This document shows, piece by piece, positions 33,840-44,810 of a stretch of DNA of 64,000 nt. Source of the DNA: Euptelea pleiosperma (taxonomy: Eukaryota; Streptophyta; Magnoliopsida; Ranunculales; Eupteleaceae); NCBI GenBank assembly GCA_035048495.1, contig CM068553.1:14819190-14883189 (forward strand), given 5' to 3'. The notes beneath the pieces were generated by a model, which did no database searches, was not told the origin of the DNA, and saw only the letters and a list, made by a program, of their open reading frames with translations. Position 1 is the stretch's first letter, and every line of letters begins with the position of its first letter. The position numbers were made by a program, and so were the translations under genes.

Positions 33840-34095
33840 ACCCGTTGCTTATTAGGTCTGACCAAGAAGGGATCGAATACTAAATTCATAAAAAATGACT
33901 AGTTTACCGTCATTGATTAGGAAGAGAAGTAAATGCCCAAGCGCAGGTAAAAAGTACGAAGTTGCGGACAGAACTTTGTTTTCTTGTTTGCTTGTTAGGT
34001 CTAACAAAGAAGGGACCGAACACGAAATTCACATAATCTCTAGAAAATTCAGATTTTCTTATGGTCTATATCGAACCAAGCAAAAAACTCAGATT
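33840..34095. repeat. Block with partial tandem units, shared with 57241-57960
   Basis: TTAGGTCTGACCAAGAAGGG, then AGTTTACCGTCATTGATTAG, then TTAGGTCTAACAAAGAAGGG, then TATGGTCTATATCGAACCAA. The same words in the same order occur at 57241-57950, so the two blocks are copies. 34096-35009 holds one foldback-MITE half (about 34300-34500) and otherwise AT-rich sequence in which I see nothing. Confidence 0.7.
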
Positions 34096-35009
34096 AGCCG
34101 ATATCCTTATAATCCAATCTCTAGAAATTTTCATAAAGCCCATAAGCAATCAAAGAGGGTAATCAGATTAGACATTCTGATAACCCACTAATATCATGCA
34201 TTGGTTACTTCCACTAGTGTTATGAAACTTTTTTTTTGCTGCTGCCCTCTTTCCATGCAGCATCGGTGTGCTTGAAAGTGCACCATGTGACACATTGATC
34301 CTCGAATGATTGGCTTTCCCCTTGATGGACCTACATATGAAAATCAGCTTGATTGGTGATATCTACATTTCACAATCTATATACCCAAAAAGAATGCTCC
34401 ATCCAACGGCTAGAGATCATCAGGTAAAAATATGGTGCACATGTCCGTCAAAATGGTGGGCCAATCACTCATGGGTCAGTGGACCCGAAATAGTAGACCA
34501 GATATGATTGATGATTTGTTAATTTCTGACATTAAGAAAAGTATTCTTCCAATAATTTAGGATCAATTCAGAAATCATCCGCAAATATTTCACAAATTAC
34601 TCCATCAAGTTCAAAACTTCACAGATTAGAAGGCCAAATAATTCATTTTGTTGTCATAATGTATATAATTTGTAAATTATTTGAAAAAATTGCCATATGA
34701 TTGAGGAATCACATGTATAAGGAGATGGGTCTACATGATTTAAGAGAAGAATATTTCAGAATGTAATGTGGGTCCACTGACATGTATAAGTAGTGATGCG
34801 TAAATTTATGACATCTAGAATTTTCTCAAAGATGTGACATAACAAGTGGCACACATGAGACGAACAAATTGATTAATGGTCTATCAAAATGTGAATAGAT
34901 CAATGGTTAACGTCATTGGTCCTAGTCGAATATTTGAATATTCCAGAATATAATGTCATAATATGTTACTCTAAATTCCAGAATACATAATATATCTATA
35001 ATGTAATTA

Positions 35010-35310
35010 CTCTAATTTTAACACCAGACACTCTTTCGTATGTATGTTTGGCCCATTCCTATGTGGACCTACTTACATCTGAAGAATCAGCTTGATTAGT
35101 GATTTCAAACCTTTGGATCTTTTACCCCAAATAATGCTCAAATAACATGGTTAAAAATCAACCCATGAAAACATCTCCAATCAAACGCTTCAAAATTACT
35201 AATCAGGCTAATTTCGGTCTATAGGTCCAGGTTGGGCCAAACATCCATACAGTCAATGATCTTTAAGAGTATGCCTCATGGAACATTGATGTCTGACGCC
35301 TGTCAACAAA
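35010..35310. mobile_element. Foldback-MITE copy
   Basis: GTATGTATGTTTGGCCCATT at 35038 and, inverted, GGGCCAAACATCCATACAGT near 35245, with GAATCAGCTTGATTAG and AATCAGGCTAATTTC between. 35310-35670 is unrelated, with no gene signal. Confidence 0.7.
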
Positions 35311-35674
35311 GTTTTACTCATTTTTGTGTATATCAAGTAGAACTTTGCTGACGGACTCCGGACCCCATTATGAGCTATGTGGCAATTTTTTTTGGGATTA
35401 ATCCCAACATGTTGAGTTCTGCAAACTCTTAGACTCCCAAACCAGGGCCTTTTAGAGGACCGACTTTGAAGGTGCTTTCTGAAGTATTAACGATTGGCTA
35501 GCGCTCATCTCCAGCTCTGTTTCCAGCCTTTCATTTCATATACCATTCCCGTATATTGGTATGCCATACCTCTATTGTTTCTTGTCTTTAGTCGGAGTCG
35601 GCTCGAACACTTCAAGCATTTAAAAATGATTTTCAATCGGTTGAGGGAGGAGCAGTTGTTTATCAACTCGTGAT

Positions 35675-35945
35675 TGATCGTACGGATGGTTGGCCCATTG
35701 ATAGCTGTACCGACATTCCAAAAATCAGCCTGATTAGTAATTTCAAACCTTTGGATCTTTGTACAGCAAATAACGCTCACATTTCACCGTTTAAAATCGA
35801 CCCATAAATACTACTCCGATCCATGCTTAGAATTCACTAATCGGGCTAATTTTTGGTCTGTAGGTCCAATTAGGGTTCGGCCAAGCATCCATACTATCAA
35901 TGATCTTTAAGAAAGTGCCATGTCCAGGCTCATACTATGGTCGGG
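35675..35945. mobile_element. Foldback-MITE copy
   Basis: CGTACGGATGGTTGGCCCAT at 35678 and, inverted, CGGCCAAGCATCCATACTAT near 35880, with the usual AAAAATCAGCCTGATTAG core. A further half copy sits at 36030-36145 (GGCCAAACAACCATACGATC). Confidence 0.7.
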
Positions 35946-36147
35946 CCGTGAGCAAGGTTCTACTCGGCCCATACCTAGGTGGACTTGGGCAAAAATGAGA
36001 AGTTTGTTGACTGACGTACCGGACCACTAATTCAGCTAATTTTTGGTCTGTAAGTCCACATATAGTTAGGCCAAACAACCATACGATCTTTAAAGAGTGT
36101 GCTACATGGCTCAGCCTGTGGCCATCATCAACGTTATGATGACACAC

Positions 36148-36560
36148 TACTACAAAAAACCTTTTCGACTACGGCTAAAAACCGTTGTCTTTCAGTTTAA
36201 ACCATTGTCTAAAACTACCTCTAAAAGCGTAGTCTAATTGGACGTAGTCCAAAGTCTGCAAAAACGACTACGGTTTGTAATTGTAGTCTATAAGAGCTAT
36301 AAGACTATGGGTTTATTAAAAATGGTAGTTATAAGACTATATAAAAGACTTCGATTTTCAAAAATATTGTAGTCTTTATGGTTATTAACCGTTGTCTAAA
36401 AGAGTTAAACCGAGGTTAAATTTCTCGAAATAACTATGGTTTTATCCAAAACCACAGTCGTAAGTCTATAAATAAAACTACAATTTTCTAAGAAATCGTC
36501 TTCTTTAATTCAAACATTTCCTTTTTGAAGACTATGGTTTTGGCCAAAACCGTAGTCGTT
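36148..36560 (+). mobile_element. CACTA-type 5' terminus with subterminal repeats
   Basis: It starts CACTACTACAAAAAACC. The next 400 bp repeat ACTACGG-TTTTG and AAAACCGTAGTC words in both orientations about ten times, the usual subterminal binding-site pattern of CACTA elements. The partner TAGTG end was not found. 36561-37890 may be interior: it is AT-rich, has a diverged two-copy tandem (about 97 bp, 37193-37380), and one minus-strand exon-like frame near 36812-37010 that I cannot assign. Confidence 0.65.
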
Positions 36561-37891
36561 TCAAAAAAAAATTTCATTCTAAAAATTATTACAGAATCAC
36601 GCCAAAAGTTCTAAAATACTCAATATAAAGAATTTAAAAGAAAAAAAATCACAACATCATATAGTCTAAATTTGCTACCATGTCATTGCCAAAGTCTGTT
36701 AATATCAATTTTATTTCCAATCAATACATATGATCATCATCTACTAAAAAAGTTATACATCATTGTTCAAAGTATAAAATATGATTTACAATAAACAAAT
36801 TTCTCTCGTTTATCCGACAAATGTTTTCTTTGTCCTCTCTTGTTGTTGAGGCATAAACAGGGCAGTGCCAGTTTTGCGAGGTGGTACCGGTAATGGAGGA
36901 GGCAAGATCAAAGTCAGTGATTCCTCTAAGCGGTGGCCTAAGCTTTGAGGGGCCCAGTGGTGGCTTTTTCTGTGTTGGGCCCTTGTGACATTCTTGTAGA
37001 GAAATGACAATATTGCTGAAAATGGAGAAAATAATTTGTTTAGTAATATAAAGAATGGATATATGGCCCAAACTAATAAAAAGTGGCTGATACATGTGTG
37101 GAATTGTTCACAGCCATTAATAATGCATAAAAAGTGGTTAGTGTTAGATAACCTATGCCTTGTAAAATAGCGGAAGAACAGCAATAGACCTCGTTTATCA
37201 TGTTATAAGTGCAAAATGCAGTTTGGACATAACGGGCAAAACATCCAAAATGCAAAAAAATCTCCATAACGAATAACAACAACAACCCCCGTTTAAGATG
37301 TTAAGTGAAAAATACAATTTCACATAACGCGCCAAACATCCAAAATGCCAAAAACTCCATAAGAAAATCCACTTAAACCCACTTCTGTCAACACGGTTAT
37401 TTAACATAAAGTCCCAAAATGCAAAATAACACCACAAAAATAAACACCCAAACACCCCATAAGATATCATGCCTAGATATTGCTTTAGAAACCCTTAAAA
37501 CACCACCACCCAAGTTCAAATCCAATTTGACAAATAGCTTCAAAACTTAGAGAGAAAAATATAAAAACCTGAAACTATTAAAACAACTGCTTCACCCTTG
37601 TAGAAAACATATTTGAAGATGTAAAAACACTTCAAAATGTTAAACATCGTATTAAAAAATTCTTAAAACAAAAATAAATCAGAAAACATCGTAACAAAAG
37701 TATCAAACTACCTAAAATAGATTCAAAACCATATGAAAAACAAAGAACGTAGATGCATAAGTCCCAAACCATATCAAATAGTTTCAACTATATAGAACTA
37801 GAACGCATTAAATTAAAACAAAACAAAAAGACCTAAAGAACTTCAAAATACCAAACATTGGTACAAAATCTCCTCAAGAAGAACTTAAAAC

Positions 37892-38240
37892 CAAGGTTTA
37901 AAAGGGACCGTTATAATAGTTAACGGTCTGGGGGCGTTACTGTTTTTTTCCGTTATAACGAAAAAAATGCTCAAGGGCAAAAACAGAGAAAAACGGGAAA
38001 ATAACGAAAAAAACGACCGTTGAAATTCAAATTTTGAATTTTGAAATTTGAATTTCAAAAACAAAAAATAAAGAAAAAAAACATAAAAAATGGCCATTTT
38101 TTTCACATTTTTTTCAGAAAATAACAGTCGTTATTTTCGTTATAACGGAAATAACGGCCGTTATTTTTTGGGCATTTTAATAGTGCATAACGTAACGGGG
38201 TAGCTCCGAATCCATTATAACGGCCGATTTTTAAACCTTG
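37892..38240. mobile_element. hAT-type MITE with 8-bp target duplication
   Basis: It starts CAAGGTTTAAAAGGGACCG and ends CCGATTTTTAAACCTTG, 349 bp. CTTAAAAC at 37884-37891 is repeated exactly at 38241-38248. Words ACGGCCGTTATT and CGTTATAACGG are shared with 26550-27680. 38250-38860 is AT-rich; 38690-38815 resembles 53860-53980. Confidence 0.9.
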
Positions 38241-38864
38241 CTTAAAACTACAAAATCTCGTAACAATAGCTTACATGCAATGCAGTCAGACAATACCTAC
38301 CTTGAATCGAATAAATAAGCAAAGATTGCTTATATTCATAGCGAGCCAAATTGGTTTGTAAATCAACCTAATAACGACAAAATTGATTTTTGCAAATCAT
38401 TTCCTATTCAAGAAAATCCATATTGAGCTAAATTCAAGGCCACCTAACCATCATGTACTTTGCGGGGTGTAATGAACATAGACAAAGGTCTTATGATTTG
38501 AGTACTTTTTTGATTTTTAAATTTGAAAGTAGACTTTTAGATCTACAACTCTGCTAAAGTTAGAAAAATTCATAATTATGACGTCTAAGCATCACCTACT
38601 TCTTTTAATGACCCTGATTAAACAAACCATAATCTCACAATGGAGCTAAAGAGAATGAAAGTTCAGAGACAATAAATCTTCCAGTCCAAATAAAATAGAC
38701 AGTCCATAATTCTTCAACTTGTAAACCATGCTATGAATATCATAATGATTTGAATTTTTGTGAGGGTCATCTCTTCACCATAGAGACCATCCTAACCAAA
38801 AATCATCCCAGTCCAACACTTCTAATATATATATATATATCCATGCCCCAGACGATTTTTTGTG

Positions 38865-39213
38865 TGAAAATGTGTCTGTTGACTGTATGGCTGTCTGGCC
38901 AAATCCTATGTGGACCTAGAAATCACAAATCAACCTCTAAGTGTTGGATTGGACTCATTTTCAAGGGTTGATTTTAACCATGGGAATTTCAGCATTATTG
39001 ACAATTATTTGTCACTGGCCAGACCAAAAATCATCCTAATTATTGATTCCAAACCTTTCGATTTTTATTCCCCAAACCAACCCATGAAAAAGACCAAAAA
39101 TCAGCCTGATTATTGATTCCAAACCTTTGGATTCTTGTTCCCCAAAACCAACCCATGAAAATAGACCAAAAATCAGCTTGATTATTGATTTCAAACCTTT
39201 TGATTTTTGTTCC
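38865..39213. mobile_element. Foldback-MITE, left part, split by an LTR family 1 insertion
   Basis: The left arm and middle (GACCAAAAATCAGCCTGATT repeated three times with TTGATTCCAAACC) run into the insertion point GTTCC at 39209-39213. The sequence resumes at 41983 with CCCAAAATCAACCCATGAAA and continues to about 42170. Confidence 0.65.
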
Positions 39214-41982
39214 TAAAAGTAGGGTTTTTCTGCGTCGTTGATTACAGAAACCCTAGAATCAACACATTTATAATTATCCGAATCTTTAATCCTGCAAAAT
39301 TTTAGATCTTTGTATAGGGATTTGTGTCGGATGTTGATCCGCACTCGGAGTTAGTTTGTACAATTTAAGAACATGAAGTGACAGAATTTTTTTACAAAAA
39401 TAATATTGCGAATGATGGTGGGGTGAGAGTGGTGAGAGATCGAGATTTTTAAAGTTGCTTTGGTTGGATCTAGAGAGAGAAAATACTGTAAACATCAGGA
39501 GCAAGAAGAACTCAGATAAAGTAAAGCATAAACGGGAAACTATTGCAAAAAAATAATAATAAAAAAAAACTACATTTTATTCAAAGTAATTAAAATCCTT
39601 ACAATCAGTGCTGGAATTAAACTCAGTTTAGAAAATGACAACTAGAGTGAGAAACAAAGAAAATAAGAGAGAGAGAGAGAGAGATTGTAGAGAGATAAAG
39701 TGAAGAACTTCACCTTTGAAACTTACCCATGCCTGGCCATGAGATGGGGAGATGATTCAGCCATATGGTGGTGAGCTGTTGGTTTGCAACATGAAGACGA
39801 GAAGGTGTGACTGTGCACCGGCCAGCAAGGGTGCTTGTATGGTGGTGGTTCATGATGGAGATGGTGGTGGCAGCAAGGGAGATGAGTTGCAGGTAAGGGC
39901 TATCCTCCTTTCTTCCACTTCTTCTTTTCTTCTTCTCTTTTTCTTTTTTTTTTTGTTTGGAAAAGAAAAAGATGAGGACGGCTTTAGGGGGTTGCTGCTG
40001 TCCTGTGTTGCTTGAAGGAGGCAGAGCTACTTATGTTGGTTGGATGTGGTGATGCGCCGGTGATGGAGCAGGTAATGGAGAGGGGCGGCTTTCAACGGTT
40101 TGAGGGGATGGTTCATCGGACTACGGAGTTTTTGATGAACCACTTGCAGGTGGGGCGAGCTGGGCGTGCACACCAGTAGCAAGAAGACGCCTCCTCCTCC
40201 TTCTTTATCTTCTCTATTCTCTTCTTCTTTTTCCTTTTTTTTTTCTTCTGGGTTTCCCTTTTCTTTTCTTGAAGACGGAGAGGAATAGATGTGAGGGTAG
40301 TAGAAGAAGAGTGGAGATTGTGGGAGAGAGGGGGTGGCTTGGTGAAGGAGAGGTGGCAATGGTGAGAGTGCTTGGAGAGGGGGAGAAGGTGGTAAAGAGT
40401 GGGGCGAGTTGGGTGTGCACACCAGCAGCAAAGAGGCGCCTCCTCCTTCTTTCTCTTCTCTTTTCTCTTATTCTTTTTCTTTTCTTTTTTTCTAGTTTTC
40501 TTCTTTTGTAAGGGTCGGCTGAGAGAGAAAGAGAGGGGAAGGATTAGAGGGGAGATGGAACGGCTAGGGTTTTGTAAGGATCGAATGGGGAAGACGGTTT
40601 TGGGATAGAGAATGGGAGAGAGAGTTGAGCGTGAAGAGAGAGACTTCTCTTCTCTTTCTCCTCTTCTTTTATATGGGGTGAGGGCCCCCTTTTTAGGGTT
40701 TTGTCTACCTTCTAATATAGGATTCGACCAAAAAACTTGGGGATTTCCTCTTGTGGACCCCACTATATGATGGGCAGCATATACGTGGGAATTAATCCCA
40801 TGCATTTTCAAATGTCTTGGCCTCTTTACACATTGCTAAGCCCATGGGCCCCCACCTTTTTATCTTGTTTCATAAGATTGTTTGGCTCCCTATCCAGCAA
40901 CTTCTTCAATCTTTCACTGCCTTTTAATCTGGACCGTCCATATTCAAGTGAGACCCATTCAAATCCTTTCTTCAAGATATCATGTTTGATCGGATCATCA
41001 TACCCATTTTTTTTTGTGCTATAGTCAATCCAACGTCTCATGTTGGGATTCACTAATTCTAAAGATCTCCACAGTCCAACTCTTGTGGATATCCCCCACG
41101 TGATCAAACATCTCATTTACCACGTTAGCATTTCATCACACTAATTCATCTCCATTTGTTGTAGTCTGGACCATTCAATCTGTCCTACTCAGGTGATCAT
41201 TTTATCAACTTGTTGCCACCTCAGATAAGACCACCTTAGTCCTTCCTTTGTGCAAAAATTGTCTTTGTGTTTTCTCCTTTGAATTGATCAAGCTCCTTAG
41301 CGGATATGCTCTCTTCCTTTGTATCTTCATTGTTATCGCTTGGATGTTCAAGATATCCTCATCGTCTTGAATCAAAGTTGTCAACCATATTCGCGTTATC
41401 ATGTCTGCATCTTCATGCTTTGGCGAACCATTAACTTGGTCAACATTTGACCCATGGTCCACTGACTCGACCAATGCTTCCCAGATCTTGGGAAATTTCT
41501 TGACTGAATTCCTAGCACTTAAGTGCAACACCAACTTGATTATCTACATGGAGACTTCCTGCGATCCTCTTTGTCTTGGTTCATGGATCAGTTGGCTCAT
41601 TGGTTCCTTATTTGTCTCTGCTATCCTCTGGCCCGGCATGTTCTTGGCCTGTATTTTTCTATCATAACTTGTTGGCTTTTTAAGCTTTGATAGTGAGCCT
41701 CTTGATCGCTCGTAGGCCCGCCATTCTTAAGAATCATCCGAGTTGGTTTTCTTTAGTAACGAAAAATCGCGTAATGAGACTTCTATAAAATGATTTCGCA
41801 TGTGGGTCAAATAAATTCGTATGAAAGCAAGCGAATATACCAATTTGACTAGAAAAGTGCGTTCTACATAATGGAAGAAACTCTTACGTAGAAAAGTTGA
41901 TAAAAATGATAATTTTACGTAGGAGAGTGTGATAACGCTAGAAAGATAATTGCTTAAAATAAGCACTTTTGAGCGAATATCA
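39214..41982 (-). mobile_element. LTR family 1 element, full length with 5-bp target duplication
   Basis: On the minus strand it starts TGATATTCGCTCAAAAGTGC (41982 downward) and ends CCCTACTTTTA at 39214, with the final CA changed to TA. GTTCC at 39209-39213 repeats at 41983-41987; 2769 bp. It carries GA runs (39470, 39666-39690), a middle with three diverged blocks around GGGCGAGCTGGGCGTGCACA (40150, 40400), and the TCTCCTACGTAAAATTATC block near 41900. Its tRNA-like segment is not recognisable. It shows no coding region of a retrotransposon. Confidence 0.85.
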
Positions 41983-42424
41983 GTTCCCCAAAATCAACCC
42001 ATGAAAACAAACAAAAAATCAGCATTATTATTGATTTCTGAGTGTTGGATTAGACTCGTTTTCATGCATCAGTTTTAACCATTGGAATTTCGGTATTACA
42101 AGATCAAAATGTTTGAAATCATTAATCATAATGATTTTTATTTCTAGAAAAACATCCATAGCAGATAAATAGTCGATCCCATAGAAAAAGAAAAAGAAAA
42201 GACAAATACCCTTACCTAATTCGACAGACGGTGATGGAGACGGCAAGCGGGGACATCACCAACAACGGAGGACGTTGGAAGGAGGAACGATGGTAGGGAG
42301 ATCGATGGCAGGAGCATCGGGGGCTAGAGGGGGATAAAAGATCAGAGAGGGTTTTGGGTGTCGGGCGTACGTCAAAAGAAAAGAGGAAAGGGGAAAGAAG
42401 AAATCAAGTCGATTTCTTTTACTA

Positions 42425-42725
42425 CCTAACTTTTAGAGGCGGCCAGAAGCTGACCGCCGCTAATGCACATATTACTGGCATTTTTATGCCTGGCCGCCAC
42501 TATACCTGAACATATAGCTGTGGCCATAAATAAAATTGCCTGTATTATGTGCATTAGAGGCGGTCATCTTCTAGCTGCCGCTAAAAGTGGTCGCTGAAAG
42601 CAAAAATTTTACCTCCAATTTTTCAGGTTAGCCTATAGCGGCGGTTATTTGATGACCGCCGCTAAAGCCTACATTTAGCGGCTATTTTTCCTTGTCCGCC
42701 ACTAATATCTCATTTTCTTTTAGTG
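42425..42725. mobile_element. CACTA-type terminus with GCGG/CCGC subterminal repeats
   Basis: It ends CTCATTTTCTTTTAGTG at 42725; the complement CACTAAAAGAAAATGAG is a CACTA-style terminus. AGCGGCGGT and GACCGCCGCT words in both orientations recur about eight times in the 300 bp before it. The opposite end is not visible. 42180-42424 (AAGAAAAGACAAATACC, then GA/GG-rich) may be its interior. Confidence 0.65.
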
Positions 42726-43630
42726 ACCGAGGTTGTTGAGGTCAACCCTGCACTTTCTTTTTTTGGGTTTTTTGATCCGTTGGGAAGCTTTTGCTATTTA
42801 AACCCTCCTAGCCGTTTTTGGAAAAAAATAATTGTTGGACATACGAACGCTGCTCTATTGAACTCTAGTTTTTACACTAGTTCAACATTCAGTTGAGAAC
42901 CCTAACTTCCTATTTTTACCCCTTGATATATATCTGTGGAGTTCAGGTTGTTGCTATTTTTGGAGTGCGATCGTTGAATATTGATACAACTTTGATCGTG
43001 CTCAAGTTTTGGTACTGCACCGGTTTTTGGTAGTCTTTTCATCGACTCAGATTGGTTTTTTATCTTCGATAAGAGGTAAGCACTTGTTGATCTTTATTGT
43101 TATATCCTTGTGAGTTCATCCTATTGAACGTGTTGGAGAAATCCATCGAAAGTTGAAGTCTTTCTCAATTCGGCTTGACCTAAAGCTTATACTAAGCATT
43201 TGTGTGCTTGACCTAGAGCGTAAACTAGGCACATCCTGCTTGATCCAGAGAGTAAATTATTCGTATCCGGCTTGACCTCTAGCATATAATAGGCATTTGA
43301 GAGTAGGGATTCTTGTGTGTTTTGATTAATGGATTTCTAATCTTTTATTATTCAATTGTAAGAGTTTGTAATACCATATTGAATAGTGGATTTGGCTCTC
43401 TTGGTAGAGTGATCGTGGATGTATGTGTGTTATCATCGAACCACTATATATCGTATTTTGTGCTTTTATGGGATTGTGTGCTCATTATCATCTATTTATC
43501 ATATCCCGTGGTATATGCTTGAAATTTAGGTTGGATGTGCCGTAATCATTATTAATAACATTTTAATTCTGCGAGTAACGTTTAAGAAATTTTAATAACG
43601 TGGTACTTGTCCTATTCATCCCCTCTAGGA
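42726..43630 (+). mobile_element. Probable LTR remnant with a 32-33-bp tandem array
   Basis: No coding sequence. GCTTGACCTA-type units start at 43173, 43206, 43238 and 43270. The stretch closes with TATTCATCCCCTCTAGGACC, a phrase common at the end of plant LTRs just before the primer-binding site. I infer an LTR fragment; its 5' end has been replaced by the CACTA piece. Confidence 0.5.
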
Positions 43631-43654
43631 CCACATAAGTCTAATAAGGGAATT

Positions 43655-44180
43655 TCAAAGCCTTATTTTGAGGAACGAACCATCACCATTTATACCGAAT
43701 TCCCCTTGAAGTCAATTATTAGAATTGACCTCTCGGGCAGGATGGCAAAGTAGGCAGTATAATTGGCCCAATATGACATCCAATATGCCCTGCGAACCTC
43801 AGAGAAAGGACATGCAATCGTTGATTTTCTAGTAGATTTTCCAATCATCAATACAACTCCACTAGGCGATGATGACATCAGATTCTCCTGTTGGCAGATA
43901 TTCTAAAAGCCTTTAGACCCTAAACAAGGTGTATATTATTTATCGATGGATTTGCATATGAGAGCGGATCAAGAATTGGCACTATTTTGGTCATGCTGGA
44001 GAACACCAGGATAAAGAGAGCGGTCAAACTAGGATCCAGGGCCTCCAACAATGAGGTTGAATATGAAGCCATGATCTCAAGGTTGTCGGCATCCCATGAT
44101 CTCGGCGTTAGCATCATCCTAGTATATTTTGAGACTCAACTAGTCATCAGCCAGTTTGAAGGAACTTATCTACATGGATT
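43655..44180 (+). pseudogene. Ty3-gypsy (Tat/Ogre-like) RNase H region, degenerate
   Basis: Reading across frames: PLKSIIRIDLSGRMAKWAVQ, then LAQYDIQYALRTSEKGHAIVD, FLVDFPI, then DGFAYESGSRIGTILV, IKRAVKLGSRASNNEVEYEA and LGVSIILVYFETQLVISQFEG. This is the junction of the polyprotein RNase H and the second, archaeal-type RNase H found in Tat/Ogre elements. The first catalytic Asp (DGFAYE) and the Glu of NNEVEYEA are present. The usual D of the GDSQL motif is replaced (FETQL), and there are stops and frame changes, so it is inactive. Confidence 0.8.
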
Positions 44181-44219
44181 ACTATTCTGTAGGGATTTTA
44201 CTGTTCATTAAGCCATAAC

Positions 44220-44605
44220 TTTCACGGGTCCATCTTGTATCCAAAATACTCCTGGTGCCAAACTAACGGAGTTTTTTTTCATACAAGTTTGCACAGTTTG
44301 TACTGGAGTACAACTTGTATTGGGGGTATTTTAGTTATGTCATTATAGTAGAGATTTCTATATATATATTTTCGAAAGGGCATTGGGGCTTCACTTGTAT
44401 ATTGAGAGAGTGAGAGAAGAAACTATTGTAACCCTAATTCTTTAGAGATAATTAAAGACTCTTTTCACCTATGGACATAAGAAAACTACTGAACAACGTA
44501 AATTTTGGTGTGTCAGTGTGATTGATTCTTCGGTTCTTTTTATTTTTAGTGGTTCGTGAAAGGTCGATTATCAATAGTATTGGTGGACCCTAACAATCTA
44601 CCAAA
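44220..44605 (+). mobile_element. Probable LTR fragment (R/U5-like)
   Basis: Non-coding. The string of TATATATATATTTTCGAAAG, then GAGAGAGTGAGAGAAGAAAC, AACCCTAATTC and GGTGTGTCAGTGTGATTG resembles the promoter to U5 part of Ty1-copia LTRs in plants. No terminus was identified. Confidence 0.4.
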
Positions 44606-44810
44606 CCAAAGATTTTTCTCGTTTAATTCTTGAAGTCTGTAATAAACTAATAATATATTGAGCCTCAAATATAATGCTTAAAGTAATTAATCTTTACAAA
44701 GCTAAGAGTACATAACTCATAAAGAAGAAGATAAATAATTGTGATTGTAAGAGCCTAAAATATAAGACATCAATAGAGGAAGAGATTGTGGAAGATGGAG
44801 AATTGTTACA

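Noticed and set aside
38824..38840. TA dinucleotide run as a promoter TATA box
   Set aside because: A simple microsatellite with no gene downstream on either strand.
40113..40811. 232-codon minus-strand Lys/Glu-rich frame
   Set aside because: Arises from CTTCTT/TTTTCT simple sequence inside the LTR at 39214-41982.
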